Part shown: positions 42,974-52,557 of the stretch, piece after piece
How the letters are laid out: every line of letters starts with the position of its first letter
Numbering within the stretch: position 1 is the stretch's first letter
NCBI GenBank assembly: GCA_949283205.1
Contig: CASDSD010000004.1
Span: 1 to 58,023, forward strand
Direction of reading: 5' to 3'
Source: an uncultured Alistipes sp.
GTDB lineage: Bacteria > Bacteroidota > Bacteroidia > Bacteroidales > Rikenellaceae
Length of the DNA: 58,023 nt
Program-made: the position numbers and the translations under genes
The notes under the pieces: generated by a model
Told to the model about the DNA's origin: nothing
Database searches by the model: none
What the model saw: only the letters and a program-made list of their open reading frames with translations

Positions 42974-44152
42974 ATGAAAAACATACTCCTGCGCATGGCC
43001 GTATCGCTGGCCGCCGTCGCCGCAATGACGGGCTGCTCGCTGCTCAAGGTGTCGCTCTCGACGGGCGAGCCCATATCTCCCGACGACGCCCGCGTGAGGG
43101 TCATGACACGCGCCCTCTACTACGACCTCTCGAACCGCATCGTCGCCGCCGCCGACTCCGTGGCCACATCCCCCGACACCGACATGCGCATACGCGCCAT
43201 ACGGTGGAAGATACGGGCCACGCGCGCCGCCGTCACCGCCGCCATGCAGTCAATCCCCGACGTGGCCCTCGCCGACACGTGGATCTTCTGCACCCGCATG
43301 GACCGCGCCTTCACCCACATGCCCGACTCGATGCTCTTCGGGCCCTACACCCCCATGATGCGCACCGCCGTTCACGACATGCGCCTCAAGACCGACTCCG
43401 TAGCCCGCCAGGCCCTCACCGCCGACCGCTACGCCCTCATGCAGGAGTATGTCGAGCAGTACATCCGCCGCAACAGACAGCGCACCGACGAGAATACCAC
43501 GCCCCAGAACACAACCCTCGCATGGATCGAGTTCATGAAGAGCAAGGGCATAGAGGTCACATACGACTCGGGATCCATTGCCGACGTCGTCTCCGACATG
43601 AGCGACAAGATGAACGGCCAGACCGGGCAGTTCACAAACAGCCTCATCTGGTCGAAGGATATCCTCGAGATCGAGTGGCAGCGCGACAGCATGTCGCAGT
43701 ATGTCTCGGCACAGCTCGACAGCCTCGACCGCAGCTTCGAACGCATCGTCATCGTCATGGAGAACATACCCGAGATATCCGATTCGGTGATGGCGCGCTT
43801 CAACACCCACGTCGAGCAGGTGCTCGCCTCGCTCGAGAGCAGCCTCGACTACGCCTTCGCACAGGTGGACATGCAGCGCAGCGAACTCCAGCGCTACGTC
43901 TCGGCCGAGCGCGAGGCCATAATAAAACAGGCCGGCGAGACGGCGCAGGGGATGGTGCAGCAGGCCATAGACCAGGTCCCCGCCATCGTGAGCCGCGTGG
44001 CCGTATGGCTCGTGCTGCTGGCGGTTGTGGTGCTGGGGCTGCCCTTCGCCGCGGGATACTGGGTGGGCACGCTGCGCGAACGCGCCCGCCGCACCGCACC
44101 TCCCGGCGACAGGCCGGAACAGGAGAAAAAGGGCCCGCAGCAGGGGAAGTAA
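42974..44152 (+). CDS. Lipoprotein-like protein of unknown function with C-terminal membrane segment
   Basis: The 392-residue product has a lipobox-like N-terminus ending at Cys21 (SLAAVAAMTGC). A mostly helical body follows (QRDSMSQYVSAQLDSLDRSF, probably coiled coil). One strong C-terminal membrane segment is present near residues 335-360 (VAVWLVLLAVVVLGLPFAAG), followed by a charged tail. A lipid anchor plus a C-terminal membrane helix is unusual, and the protein may span the periplasm. I do not recognise a family. The start is the ATG after the -7 element. Confidence 0.7.
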   Translation: MKNILLRMAVSLAAVAAMTGCSLLKVSLSTGEPISPDDARVRVMTRALYYDLSNRIVAAADSVATSPDTDMRIRAIRWKIRATRAAVTAAMQSIPDVALADTWIFCTRMDRAFTHMPDSMLFGPYTPMMRTAVHDMRLKTDSVARQALTADRYALMQEYVEQYIRRNRQRTDENTTPQNTTLAWIEFMKSKGIEVTYDSGSIADVVSDMSDKMNGQTGQFTNSLIWSKDILEIEWQRDSMSQYVSAQLDSLDRSFERIVIVMENIPEISDSVMARFNTHVEQVLASLESSLDYAFAQVDMQRSELQRYVSAEREAIIKQAGETAQGMVQQAIDQVPAIVSRVAVWLVLLAVVVLGLPFAAGYWVGTLRERARRTAPPGDRPEQEKKGPQQGK

Positions 44153-44198
44153 CCGGAGCAGTGAAAGGGGCCGCACCCCGCCCCCGAATACCGCAACG

Positions 44199-44240
44199 GG
44201 GCGATGCCGGAAGCAAAAAACTTCCGGCATTGCCGTTTTT
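44199..44240 (+). terminator. Terminator after the unknown lipoprotein gene
   Basis: GATGCCGGAAG pairs with CTTCCGGCATT, extended by GGC and GCC, and is followed by five T. It lies about 50 bases past the stop at 44152. Confidence 0.83.
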
Positions 44241-44255
44241 GCCCGCGGCTTTTCG

Positions 44256-44263
44256 TAACTTTG
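44256..44263 (+). promoter_or_regulatory. -7 element upstream of the EamA gene
   Basis: TAACTTTG (44256-44263). The TTG candidates at 44230 and 44239 give spacers of 23 and 14, so the -33 box is uncertain. Confidence 0.55.
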
Positions 44264-44371
44264 CCGCCGCAACGGCGGCGGACAACGCGGACAATGGCGG
44301 ACAACGGCTCCGCACACGTCCCGTAAAGGCCCTGCGGAGCCGCCGCCGGAAAACCCGAAACCCGAAACGAC

Positions 44372-45301
44372 ATGTTGAACGACAAACTCAAAGGATACAT
44401 CTGCGGCGCCGCATCGGGAGCCTCATACGGCCTCATACCACTCTTCTCGTTGCCGCTGCTGCGCCAGGGCGTGGACTACGACTCGCTGCTCTTCTACCGC
44501 TACGCCATAGCGGCCGCAGTCCTCGGACTCATCACACGCCTGCAGGGGCACGACTTCTCCCTGCGCCGCGGCGAAGTGCCCTTCATCGCCGCCCTCGGCG
44601 TGCTCTTCGCACTCTCGTCGATACTCATGTTCATCGCCTTCGACTACATGCCCACGGGCCTCGTCTCGACGATGTTCTTCATATACCCCATACTCGTGGC
44701 CATAATCATGGCCGCCGTTTACGGCGAACGCATGACATGGGGTCGATTCCTCTCGCTCGCAATGGCCGTAGGAGGCATCGCCCTGCTATACCTCACCGAC
44801 GGCCCGATACGATTCTCCACAACGGGCCTCGCCCTCACCTTCGGCGCCGCCCTCACATATGCCGCATACATAATCCTGGTCAACAAGTCGCGCGTACGAC
44901 ACCTGCGCGGCTCGAAGGTCGCATTCTGGTCGCTCGTCACGGGCGCCCTCCTCTTCTTCGCCCGCACGGGCTTCGGCGCACGCCTCCAGGCCGTGCCCTC
45001 GGCCGACGCCTGGGGCCTCGTCCTCCTGCTGGCCGTCGTCCCCACCGTAGTGTCGTGCACGTCGCTCGTACTCTCGGTGCGGTACATAGGATCCACGGCC
45101 ACATCCATCCTCGGCGCCCTCGAACCCGTCACCGCCGTCGTCTGCGGCACGCTCGTCTTCGCCGAGCCCATGACGCTGCGCATATTCGCCGCCATAGCCG
45201 TCATCGTCGGCGCCGTGGTGCTGCTCGTGGCCAGCGACGCCGTCGGCCGACTGGGACACAACCTGAACAATAAAATCCGAAACAAGACGTTCAAAAGATA
45301 G
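44372..45301 (+). CDS. EamA/DMT family transporter
   Basis: The 309-residue protein has ten hydrophobic segments in two EamA repeats. The first contains GASYGLIPLFSLPLL and STMFFIYPILVAIIMA. The second contains SLVLSVRYIGSTATSILGAL and EPVTAVVCGTLVFAEPM. The family exports amino acids, nucleotides or other metabolites; the substrate here is unknown. It is followed 15 bases later by rlmD, so the two may share a transcript. Confidence 0.9.
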   Translation: MLNDKLKGYICGAASGASYGLIPLFSLPLLRQGVDYDSLLFYRYAIAAAVLGLITRLQGHDFSLRRGEVPFIAALGVLFALSSILMFIAFDYMPTGLVSTMFFIYPILVAIIMAAVYGERMTWGRFLSLAMAVGGIALLYLTDGPIRFSTTGLALTFGAALTYAAYIILVNKSRVRHLRGSKVAFWSLVTGALLFFARTGFGARLQAVPSADAWGLVLLLAVVPTVVSCTSLVLSVRYIGSTATSILGALEPVTAVVCGTLVFAEPMTLRIFAAIAVIVGAVVLLVASDAVGRLGHNLNNKIRNKTFKR

Positions 45302-45316
45302 AGTGCAGAGGAAAAT

Positions 45317-46726
45317 ATGGCAAGAAAAAGACATGATTACCCCATCATCGAGGGACTCGAGATAACCACTCTCGCCGCCGAAGGAAAAGCCATGGGCCGC
45401 GTGGGCGACATGGTCGTATTCGTCCCCATGACCGTCCCCGGCGACGTCGTCGACGTGCAGATACGGCGCAAGCGCCGCCGCTTCATGGAGGGCACCGCCG
45501 TGCGTTTCGTGCGCCGCTCGCCCATGCGCGTGGAGCCCTTCTGCCCCCACTTCGGGGTGTGCGGCGGCTGCAAGTGGCAGAACCTCCCCTACGACGAGCA
45601 GCTCCGCTTCAAGACCGAGCAGGTGCGCGACCAGCTCGCGCGCATAGGCAAGATCTCGCTGCCCGAAGTGCGCCCCTGCCTCGGGTCCGCACGTCGGCAG
45701 TACTACCGCAACAAACTCGAGTTCACCTTCTCCGACAAGAGGTGGCTCACCTACGAGGAGATAGCCTCCGGCGCCGACATAGAGCGCGAGCCCGCCCTCG
45801 GATTCCACATACCCGACAGCTTCGACAAGGTGCTCGACATCTGCCGCTGCTACCTGCAGCCCGACCCCTCGAACGACATACGCACCGAGACCCGCCGCTT
45901 CTGCATCGACCACGGATACACGTTCCACGACGTGCGCCGCCACGAGGGGCTCATGCGCAACATGATAATACGCACCGCCTCCACGGGCGAGGTGATGGTC
46001 ATCGTGGTCTTCGCCGAGGAGGACCGCGGCCGCATCACGACGCTGCTCGACCACCTCGCCGCGCGGTTCCCGCAGATCACGTCGCTCTACTACGTGGTCA
46101 ACACCAAGCTCAACGACTCGATCGCCGACCTGCCGCACACGCTCTACCGCGGTGCCGACCACATCGCCGAGCGCATGGAGGGGCTCACCTTCCGCGTGGG
46201 GCCCAAGTCGTTCTACCAGACCAACTCGGAGCAGGCGTACGAACTCTACAAGGTGGCGCGCGGCTTCGCCGCCCTGACCGGCACGGAGACCCTCTACGAC
46301 CTCTATACCGGCACGGGCACCATAGCCAACTTCTGCGCCGCGGCCGCACGCTCCGTAATAGGCGTGGAGTATGTCCCCGAGGCGATCGAGGACGCGCGCC
46401 GCAACTCCGAGGCAAACGGCATCGGCAACACGCGCTTCTATGCCGGCGACATGAAGGATGTGCTCGACGACGGTTTCATCGCCCGCAACGGCCACCCCGA
46501 CGTGATGATCCTCGACCCGCCGCGCGCGGGCGTCGACCCCCGCGTCATCGAGGTGATCCTGCGCGCGGCGCCCGACCGCATCGTATACGTGAGCTGCAAC
46601 CCCGCCACGCAGGCACGCGATTTGTCGCTCATGGACACGGCCTACCGCGTCACGGCCGTGCAGCCCGTGGACATGTTCCCCCACACCCACCACGTGGAGA
46701 ACGTCGTGCGCCTCGACAGACGGTAA
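45317..46726 (+). CDS. rlmD: 23S rRNA (uracil-5-)-methyltransferase RlmD
   Basis: The 469-residue enzyme begins with a TRAM domain (GLEITTLAAEGKAMGRVGDM). Iron-sulfur cysteines follow (FCPHFGVCGGCKWQ), and then the SAM domain. LYDLYTGTGTIANFCAAA binds SAM, and VSCNPATQARDL carries the catalytic cysteine. The expected reaction is m5U1939 formation in 23S rRNA. Related TrmA/RlmCD proteins are possible, but the Fe-S and TRAM layout fits RlmD-type enzymes. Confidence 0.92.
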   Translation: MARKRHDYPIIEGLEITTLAAEGKAMGRVGDMVVFVPMTVPGDVVDVQIRRKRRRFMEGTAVRFVRRSPMRVEPFCPHFGVCGGCKWQNLPYDEQLRFKTEQVRDQLARIGKISLPEVRPCLGSARRQYYRNKLEFTFSDKRWLTYEEIASGADIEREPALGFHIPDSFDKVLDICRCYLQPDPSNDIRTETRRFCIDHGYTFHDVRRHEGLMRNMIIRTASTGEVMVIVVFAEEDRGRITTLLDHLAARFPQITSLYYVVNTKLNDSIADLPHTLYRGADHIAERMEGLTFRVGPKSFYQTNSEQAYELYKVARGFAALTGTETLYDLYTGTGTIANFCAAAARSVIGVEYVPEAIEDARRNSEANGIGNTRFYAGDMKDVLDDGFIARNGHPDVMILDPPRAGVDPRVIEVILRAAPDRIVYVSCNPATQARDLSLMDTAYRVTAVQPVDMFPHTHHVENVVRLDRR

Positions 46727-46799
46727 GAGGGAGGGGCATATGGCCACCCGATGCGGGGCAAGAGATCAAACAACCGTAAACAATAAAACCACTGAAACC

Positions 46800-47495
46800 A
46801 TGAAAAAGATGCTCATCATGGCCGCAGCCGCCCTCATGGCGTTCACGGCCGCAACGGCACAGGACTTCGGCGAGACGATACCCAGCGTAACGGTCAACGG
46901 CTCGTCGCAGATAAAGGTCACGCCCGACGTGCTCTACCTCTCGATCAAGCTCGACGAGACCGACTCCAAGGGCAAGGTTACGCTCGACGAGCAGCGCAAG
47001 GCGATGTTCGACGCCCTGCGCAAGTGCCGCATCGACATCGAGAAGCAGCTCAGCGTGGTCGACATGTCGAGTTCGTTCTTCAAGAAGCGCTCGTCGCTCT
47101 CCTCGTCGCAGTACGAGCTGAAGGTAGGCTCGGCGGACGAGGCCCGCAAGGTATTCGAGGCGCTCGACGCCGCCGGCGTATCGAACGTGGAGCTCGCGCG
47201 CACCACATGCTCGAAACTCGACGAGTACCGCGCCGAGGCCCGTATCGCCGCCATCAAGAATGCCAGGGAGCGCGCCGAGCAGCTCGCCGGCGCCGTGGGG
47301 CAGTCGATAGGCCCCTGCTTCGAGATCACCGACTACACCACCGACGCCCAGCCCGTCATGCGCGCAAACCTCATGATGAAGAACTCGGTGGCATACGACG
47401 AGGCCACGGCCGCGGGCACGGAACCCGAGGTGGACTTCAAGCAGATGACCATCACCTACAACGTCTCGGCCCGCTTCTACCTCAACACCAAGTGA
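46800..47495 (+). CDS. Exported SIMPL (DUF541) protein
   Basis: The 231-residue product has a signal peptide (LIMAAAALMAFTAATAQ). The DUF541/SIMPL fold has VTVNGSSQIKVTPDVLYLSI at its start, with repeated Asp/Glu-Lys strands and ARIAAIKNARERAEQLAGA. Family members form ring-like periplasmic oligomers of unclear function. The ATG at 46800 is chosen because residues before it are not signal-like. Confidence 0.88.
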   Translation: MKKMLIMAAAALMAFTAATAQDFGETIPSVTVNGSSQIKVTPDVLYLSIKLDETDSKGKVTLDEQRKAMFDALRKCRIDIEKQLSVVDMSSSFFKKRSSLSSSQYELKVGSADEARKVFEALDAAGVSNVELARTTCSKLDEYRAEARIAAIKNARERAEQLAGAVGQSIGPCFEITDYTTDAQPVMRANLMMKNSVAYDEATAAGTEPEVDFKQMTITYNVSARFYLNTK

Positions 47496-47624
47496 CGCGG
47501 CGGATATTCCTTCGGCGGCGGGCATCCCCACGGCGGGAGTGCCCGCCGCTCTTCTTCGCCCCGCGCGCCTGCGGATCCGACATGTCCGATAAAGCGCACA
47601 AAACGCCATATTTGTCCTCCGCCG

Positions 47625-47656
47625 TTGGGGCATCTCGCCCAAAATTGTTAACTTTG
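47625..47656 (+). promoter_or_regulatory. Promoter of the MBL-to-lpxB group
   Basis: TTG (47625-47627), 21 bases, then TAACTTTG (47649-47656), about 45 bases before the MBL start at 47701. Confidence 0.8.
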
Positions 47657-47700
47657 ACCGTTTGAAACGGCGTCATCGGACGCACAATACGAATATCGCA

Positions 47701-48372
47701 ATGATAAAGATAGCACGCTTGGTATTCAACCCGCTTCAGGAGAACACATACGTGGTGTGGGACGACACCCTCGAGGCCGCCGTCATCGACGCCGGCAACA
47801 TGAACGAGCGCGAGAACCGCACCCTCGAGAGCTTCATCGACGAGCGCGGCCTGCGCCCCGTCCTCGCTCTCAACACACACGGACACTTCGACCACACGAT
47901 GGGCGTGGAGTTCCTGCGCCGCCGCTACGGCGCGCGCTTCGCCCTCTCGTCACGCGACGCCTTCCTGCTCAAGACCGCGGGCGTCAGCGCCGAACTCTTC
48001 GGCGTGCGTGCGGCGGAGATGCCCGACACCATAGACATCGACCTCGACGGCCGCGACTCGATCTCCTTCGGCGACACAACCCTCGGCATAATCGCCACGC
48101 CCGGCCATACCCCCGGGCACGTGGCATTCCACCACGCCGCATCGAAGGCCCTTTTTACGGGCGACACCCTCTTCCGCGAGTCGATAGGCCGCACCGACCT
48201 GCCCGGCGGCGACTATACGTGGATCATGCGCTCGATCCTCGAGAAGATAATGCCCCTGGGCGAGGAGGTCAGGATATACCCGGGCCACGGCGAGGAGAGC
48301 GACCTCGGACACGAGGCCCTCTACAACCCCTTCATCGTCGAGGTGGTAAACGACGAGGTGCGCTATGAATAG
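47701..48372 (+). CDS. MBL-fold metallo-hydrolase, glyoxalase II-like
   Basis: The 223-residue protein has the metallo-beta-lactamase site: NTHGHFDHTMG, TPGHTPGHVAFH, LFTGDTLFRESIGRTD and YPGHGEES. This set is typical of small glyoxalase II-like hydrolases (YcbL type). The substrate may be a thioester, but this is unproven. The stop overlaps the next start by eight bases, so translation is coupled with the FkbM gene. Confidence 0.9.
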   Translation: MIKIARLVFNPLQENTYVVWDDTLEAAVIDAGNMNERENRTLESFIDERGLRPVLALNTHGHFDHTMGVEFLRRRYGARFALSSRDAFLLKTAGVSAELFGVRAAEMPDTIDIDLDGRDSISFGDTTLGIIATPGHTPGHVAFHHAASKALFTGDTLFRESIGRTDLPGGDYTWIMRSILEKIMPLGEEVRIYPGHGEESDLGHEALYNPFIVEVVNDEVRYE

Positions 48373-49120
48373 GCTTCTGCACAGGCTCCTCTACCGGCTG
48401 CTGCCGCTGCCCCGCTACCTGCTGTGGGTCAGCCGCCTCTACTTCCTCGCGCTCGCCCTCGGCCGCGGCCGCCGCACCCGCGCCATGGAGTATGTCTACC
48501 ACCTGCCGGCCCTCATCCGCCCCGGCGACACCGTCATCGACATAGGCGCCAACCTCGGATACTACACCGTGCCCATGTCGCGCCTGGCGGGGCCCGAAGG
48601 CGCGGTGCTGGCCGTGGAGCCCGTGCCCGTCATATACGACGTGCTGCGGCAGAACATACGCCGCTGCGGCAACGTCACGGCATACAACTGCGCCCTCGGC
48701 GCCGAGAACCGCCCCGTCGAGATGGCCAACGACTCCGTCGCCGCCGCCGGGTACTTCGGCACGGGACGCAACTACGTCGCCGACGGCGGCGCCGCCGCCT
48801 CCGCCATGCGCTTCGAGGCGCAGATGCGCCGCGGCAGCGAGCTCTTCGCCCCCCTGCAGCGCATAGACCTCATAAAGTGCGACATCGAGGGCTACGAGTG
48901 CGTCGTGCTGGAGGAGATGCTGCCCCTCGTACGCCGCCACCGCCCCACGCTCCTCATCGAGAGCGGCGGCGACAACCGCCGCCGCCTCGTCGAGACCTTC
49001 CGCCGCGAGGGTTACCGTCCCTTCACGCTGGGCGGCGACGGCGCCGAACACCCTCTCGACCCCGCCGCAGACGACGGCCGCGACATAATATTCCGATACA
49101 AAGAGAGCAGCGAACAATGA
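48365..49120 (+). CDS. FkbM-family methyltransferase
   Basis: The 251-residue protein starts with a hydrophobic, basic segment ([20 protein letters not shown]) and then a Rossmann methyltransferase: [16 protein letters not shown] for SAM binding, and [19 protein letters not shown], an FkbM hallmark. FkbM proteins O-methylate sugars or lipids. It overlaps the MBL gene by eight bases and trmD by four (ATGA). Confidence 0.88.
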   Translation: MNRLLHRLLYRLLPLPRYLLWVSRLYFLALALGRGRRTRAMEYVYHLPALIRPGDTVIDIGANLGYYTVPMSRLAGPEGAVLAVEPVPVIYDVLRQNIRRCGNVTAYNCALGAENRPVEMANDSVAAAGYFGTGRNYVADGGAAASAMRFEAQMRRGSELFAPLQRIDLIKCDIEGYECVVLEEMLPLVRRHRPTLLIESGGDNRRRLVETFRREGYRPFTLGGDGAEHPLDPAADDGRDIIFRYKESSEQ

Positions 49121-49800
49121 GAATAGACATCATAACCGTAGTACCCGAGCTGGTCGTCTCGCCCCTGAACGAGTCGATCCTCAAGCGGGCGCAGGAGAAG
49201 GGCCTCGTCGAGATCGTCATACACAACCTGCGCGACTACACCTTCGACCGCCGCCGCACCGTCGACGACTACCCCTTCGGCGGGGAGGCGGGCATGGTGA
49301 TGAAACCCGAGCCCATCTTCCGCGCTATCGAGCATCTGCAGGGCCAGCGCCGCTACGACGAGGTGATATACACCTCGCCCGACGGCGTGCGCTACGACCA
49401 GCACGAGGCAAACCGCCTCTCGACCCTCGAGAACATCATAATCCTCTGCGGCCACTACAAGGGTGTGGACCAGCGCGTGCGCGACCACCTCATCACGCGC
49501 GAGATATCTATCGGCGACTACGTGCTCACGGGGGGCGAGCTGGCCGCATGCATCATCGCCGACTCGGTCGTGCGCATAATCCCCGGGGCCATAGGCGACG
49601 AGTCGTCGGCGCTGACCGACTCGTTCCAGGACAACCTGCTGGCGCCGCCCGTATATACGCGGCCGGCGGAGTTCCGCGGCTGGCGCGTGCCCGACGTGCT
49701 GCTCTCGGGCAACTTCGCCGAGATCGAGCGGTGGCAGGACGAACAGGCCTGGGAACGTACCCGACGCCTGCGCCCCGACCTGCTGGAGAATGACAAATGA
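49117..49800 (+). CDS. trmD: tRNA (guanine-N1-)-methyltransferase TrmD
   Basis: The 227-residue SPOUT enzyme has [30 protein letters not shown] and [14 protein letters not shown], the TrmD signatures for the knotted SAM site. It makes m1G37 in tRNA, needed for reading-frame maintenance. It overlaps the FkbM gene by the ATGA junction. It is not next to rpsP, rimM or rplS as in many bacteria. Confidence 0.97.
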   Translation: MRIDIITVVPELVVSPLNESILKRAQEKGLVEIVIHNLRDYTFDRRRTVDDYPFGGEAGMVMKPEPIFRAIEHLQGQRRYDEVIYTSPDGVRYDQHEANRLSTLENIIILCGHYKGVDQRVRDHLITREISIGDYVLTGGELAACIIADSVVRIIPGAIGDESSALTDSFQDNLLAPPVYTRPAEFRGWRVPDVLLSGNFAEIERWQDEQAWERTRRLRPDLLENDK

Positions 49801-49828
49801 GTAACGTCACGTAAAAACCCCTGCCGTT

Positions 49829-50974
49829 ATGCGATACTACCTTATAGCGGGCGAGCCCTCGGGCGACCTGCACGGCGCAAACCTCATGCGCGGCATACTC
49901 AAGGCCGACCCTGCCGCCGCGTTCCGCTTCTGGGGCGGCGACATGATGGCCGCGGCGGGCGGCCGCGGCAACCTGGCCAAGCACTACCGCGACACCTCCT
50001 TCTTCGGCATCGCCGAGGTTGTGCGCAACCTGCCCACCATCCTCGGGCAGTTCGGGGAGTGCCGCCGCGACATCGAGGCCTTCCGTCCCGACGTCCTCAT
50101 CCTGATCGACTACCCGGGATTCAACATGCGCATGGCGCGATTCGCCCACACGCGCGGCATACCCGTCTTCTACTACATCGCACCCAAGGTGTGGGCATGG
50201 AAGGAGTGGCGCGTGAAACAGCTGCGCCGCCATGTCGACCGCCTCTACACCATCTTCCCCTTCGAGCAGGAGTATTTCCGCTCGAAGGGCATAGAGCCCC
50301 ACTTCCACGGCAACCCCCTCGTCGACGCCATAGCCGCACGCCGCGCGTCGTTCCCCACGCCCGGGGAGTTCCGCCGCCGCCACGGCCTCGACGACCGTCC
50401 CGTCGTGGCGCTGCTCGCAGGCAGCCGCCGCAGCGAGATACGCGCCAACCTGCGCTTCATGGCCGAGATCGCCCGCCGAATACCCGACCGCCAGTTCGTC
50501 GTGGCGGGAGTGTCGTGGATAGACCGCGCCGAGTACGACCGCATCACGGAGGGCATGCCCGTCACCACCGTCTGCGACGCCACATACGAGCTGCTCGCCA
50601 TAGCCGAGGCCGCCGTTGTCACCTCCGGCACCGCGACCCTCGAGACCGCCCTTATCGGCACGCCCGAGGTGGTGGTATACGGCGTGCCGTGGCTCTACGA
50701 GAAGCTGAAGCCATACGTGCTGAAGATACCCTACGTCTCGCTCGTGAACCTAAACCTCGGCTTCGAGGCCGTGCGCGAGATCGTCGAACACAACCCCTCG
50801 CCCGCCGCCGCGGAGGCGGAGCTGCGCTCGATACTCACGGGGGGCGCCGACCGCGACCGCATGCTGCGCGACTTCGGCCGCCTGCGCACAATGATGGGGG
50901 AGGTCGGCGTCAGCGACCGCGCCGCCGCCGACATGGTGGCCGCCCTCGGTAAAGACAGCAAGGAGTCGAAATAA
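49829..50974 (+). CDS. lpxB: Lipid-A-disaccharide synthase LpxB
   Basis: The 381-residue GT19 enzyme begins YYLIAGEPSGDLHGANLMRG, the LpxB N-terminal signature, and later has YIAPKVWAWKEWRVK and VVTSGTATLETALIGTPEVV. It joins UDP-diacylglucosamine and lipid X to make the lipid A disaccharide, so the organism has an outer membrane. It starts 28 bases after trmD. Confidence 0.97.
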   Translation: MRYYLIAGEPSGDLHGANLMRGILKADPAAAFRFWGGDMMAAAGGRGNLAKHYRDTSFFGIAEVVRNLPTILGQFGECRRDIEAFRPDVLILIDYPGFNMRMARFAHTRGIPVFYYIAPKVWAWKEWRVKQLRRHVDRLYTIFPFEQEYFRSKGIEPHFHGNPLVDAIAARRASFPTPGEFRRRHGLDDRPVVALLAGSRRSEIRANLRFMAEIARRIPDRQFVVAGVSWIDRAEYDRITEGMPVTTVCDATYELLAIAEAAVVTSGTATLETALIGTPEVVVYGVPWLYEKLKPYVLKIPYVSLVNLNLGFEAVREIVEHNPSPAAAEAELRSILTGGADRDRMLRDFGRLRTMMGEVGVSDRAAADMVAALGKDSKESK

Positions 50975-50986
50975 AACACATACGCC

Positions 50987-51688
50987 ATGAAGATAATATG
51001 CATAGCGCGCAACTACGCCGCCCACGCCGCGGAGCTGCACCACGATACCGGCCTCGACACGGGCGAGCGCACCGCAGCACCCGCGCCGCAGACACGGCAG
51101 ACGGCCGAAACGCCGACGGCCGCCGACGGCCGCATCACGGGCCCCGTATTCTTCCTCAAGCCCGACACGGCGCTGCTGCGCAACAACGACCCCTTCTACA
51201 TACCGTCGTTCACGCGCGAGGTGCACTACGAGTGCGAGCTGGTGGTAAAGATAAACCGCCTGGCCAAGTGCATCGACCGCCGCTTCGCGCGCCGCTGCTA
51301 CGACGAGATGGGGCTCGGCATCGACTTCACGGCACGCGACCTGCAGCGCGACGCCATAGCCCGCGGCCTGCCGTGGGAGGTGTGCAAGGGGTTCGACCAC
51401 TCGGCCGCCCTCTCGCCCGACTTCATCCCCCTCGCCGAGCTGGGGGGCGACGTCCAGCGCCTGCACTTTGAGCTGGAGATAAACGGACAGGTGCGACAGC
51501 GGGGCGACACCTCGCTCATGCTCTACACCGTGGACGAGATCATCAGCCACGTGTCGCAATACATGACGCTGCGCATCGGCGACCTGATCTATACGGGCAC
51601 CCCCGCCGGCGTCGGCCCCGTCCGCGAGGGCGACACGCTCCGCGCCTCGATAGAGGGCCGCACCCTGCTCGACTTCGACATACGGTAG
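50987..51688 (+). CDS. FAH-family hydrolase (fumarylacetoacetase-like)
   Basis: The 233-residue protein starts with IICIARNYAAHAAEL and has the family core GPVFFLKPDTALLRNND, REVHYECELVVKIN with metal-binding Glu, and DLIYTGTPAGVGPVREGD. Family members act on acylpyruvates or oxaloacetate-type compounds. A low-complexity insert of about 30 residues (near 24-50) interrupts the N-terminal part compared with usual members. It starts 12 bases after lpxB. Confidence 0.88.
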   Translation: MKIICIARNYAAHAAELHHDTGLDTGERTAAPAPQTRQTAETPTAADGRITGPVFFLKPDTALLRNNDPFYIPSFTREVHYECELVVKINRLAKCIDRRFARRCYDEMGLGIDFTARDLQRDAIARGLPWEVCKGFDHSAALSPDFIPLAELGGDVQRLHFELEINGQVRQRGDTSLMLYTVDEIISHVSQYMTLRIGDLIYTGTPAGVGPVREGDTLRASIEGRTLLDFDIR

Positions 51689-51707
51689 CCCCGGGGAGAG
51701 CGTACCG

Positions 51708-51820
51708 CCGGAAACCCCAAGGGATAGGATTGAATAACAAGGTCCCCGGAGCCGGAAAGCCACAAGGGAAAGGATTGAACAACAAGGACCCCTCCCGGAG
51801 CCGGAAAACCCCAAGGACAC
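51708..51820 (+). repeat. Imperfect tandem repeat between the FAH and maf genes
   Basis: Units starting CCGGAAA occur at 51708, 51752 and 51801 (spacing 44 and 49 bases). The first two share AGGATTGAA and AACAAGG further in. The third is partial. No ORF is supported in the gap. Confidence 0.75.
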
Positions 51821-51864
51821 TAACTGCATAACAATACGTAAAAACCTGCCAATATCCCCGAAAA

Positions 51865-52476
51865 ATGCTGTTGCACGAGAAACTGAAACCCTATACGCTG
51901 ATACTGGCGTCGCAGTCACCGCGGCGGCGCCAGCTGCTCGCGGATGCGGGCTTTGAATACACCCTTGCCGAACGGTTCGAGTGCGAGGAGCGCTACCCGG
52001 CCGACCTGGCGGCCGCGGATGTCGCGCCCTACCTCTCGCGCCTCAAGAGCGAGGCATACCCGCGGCCGCTGGCGCCGCACGAGATACTGCTCACGGCCGA
52101 CACCGTTGTGGTGGCTGCGGGGCAGGTGCTGGGCAAGCCCGCCGGCCGTGACGACGCCATACGCATGCTGCGCCTGCTCTCGGGGCGCGCGCACGAGGTG
52201 GTCACGGGAGTCACCCTCCGCACGGCCGGCCGCATGAAGACCTTCGACGCTCACTCGTCGGTACGCTTCCGCCGCCTCACCGACGAGGAGATCATATATT
52301 ATGTCGACCGCTACAGCCCCATGGACAAGGCCGGCAGCTACGGCATACAGGAGTGGATCGGGTATGTCGGCATCGAGGGTATCGAGGGGTCGTTCTACAA
52401 CGTCATGGGGCTGCCCGTGCAGCGCGTCTACTGCGAGCTGGAGGCGTTCCTGGCGGATGCGGAATGCCACCGCTGA
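51865..52476 (+). CDS. maf: Maf-family nucleotide pyrophosphatase
   Basis: The 203-residue protein shows the Maf fold: LILASQSPRRRQLLADAG at the start, EILLTADTVVV, and FRRLTDEEIIYYV then DKAGSYGIQEW. Maf proteins hydrolyse modified or canonical NTPs, cleaning the nucleotide pool, with dTTP or UTP as frequent substrates. Which one applies here is not shown. Confidence 0.94.
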   Translation: MLLHEKLKPYTLILASQSPRRRQLLADAGFEYTLAERFECEERYPADLAAADVAPYLSRLKSEAYPRPLAPHEILLTADTVVVAAGQVLGKPAGRDDAIRMLRLLSGRAHEVVTGVTLRTAGRMKTFDAHSSVRFRRLTDEEIIYYVDRYSPMDKAGSYGIQEWIGYVGIEGIEGSFYNVMGLPVQRVYCELEAFLADAECHR

Positions 52477-52500
52477 GACCGAGCCCCCGATTACACCCCG

Positions 52501-52538
52501 CGAAAAACCCGTCCCCCGATATCGGGAGACGGGTTTTC
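52501..52538. terminator. Bidirectional terminator between maf and the ProX gene
   Basis: AAAACCCGTC pairs with GACGGGTTTT; the extended stem includes CCCGATATCGGG at its tip. A and T runs flank it. It shares ATCGGGAGACGGG plus TTTTC with the hairpin at 28295-28330. Confidence 0.83.
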
Positions 52539-52557
52539 CGTACCGCATGCGGCGCCG

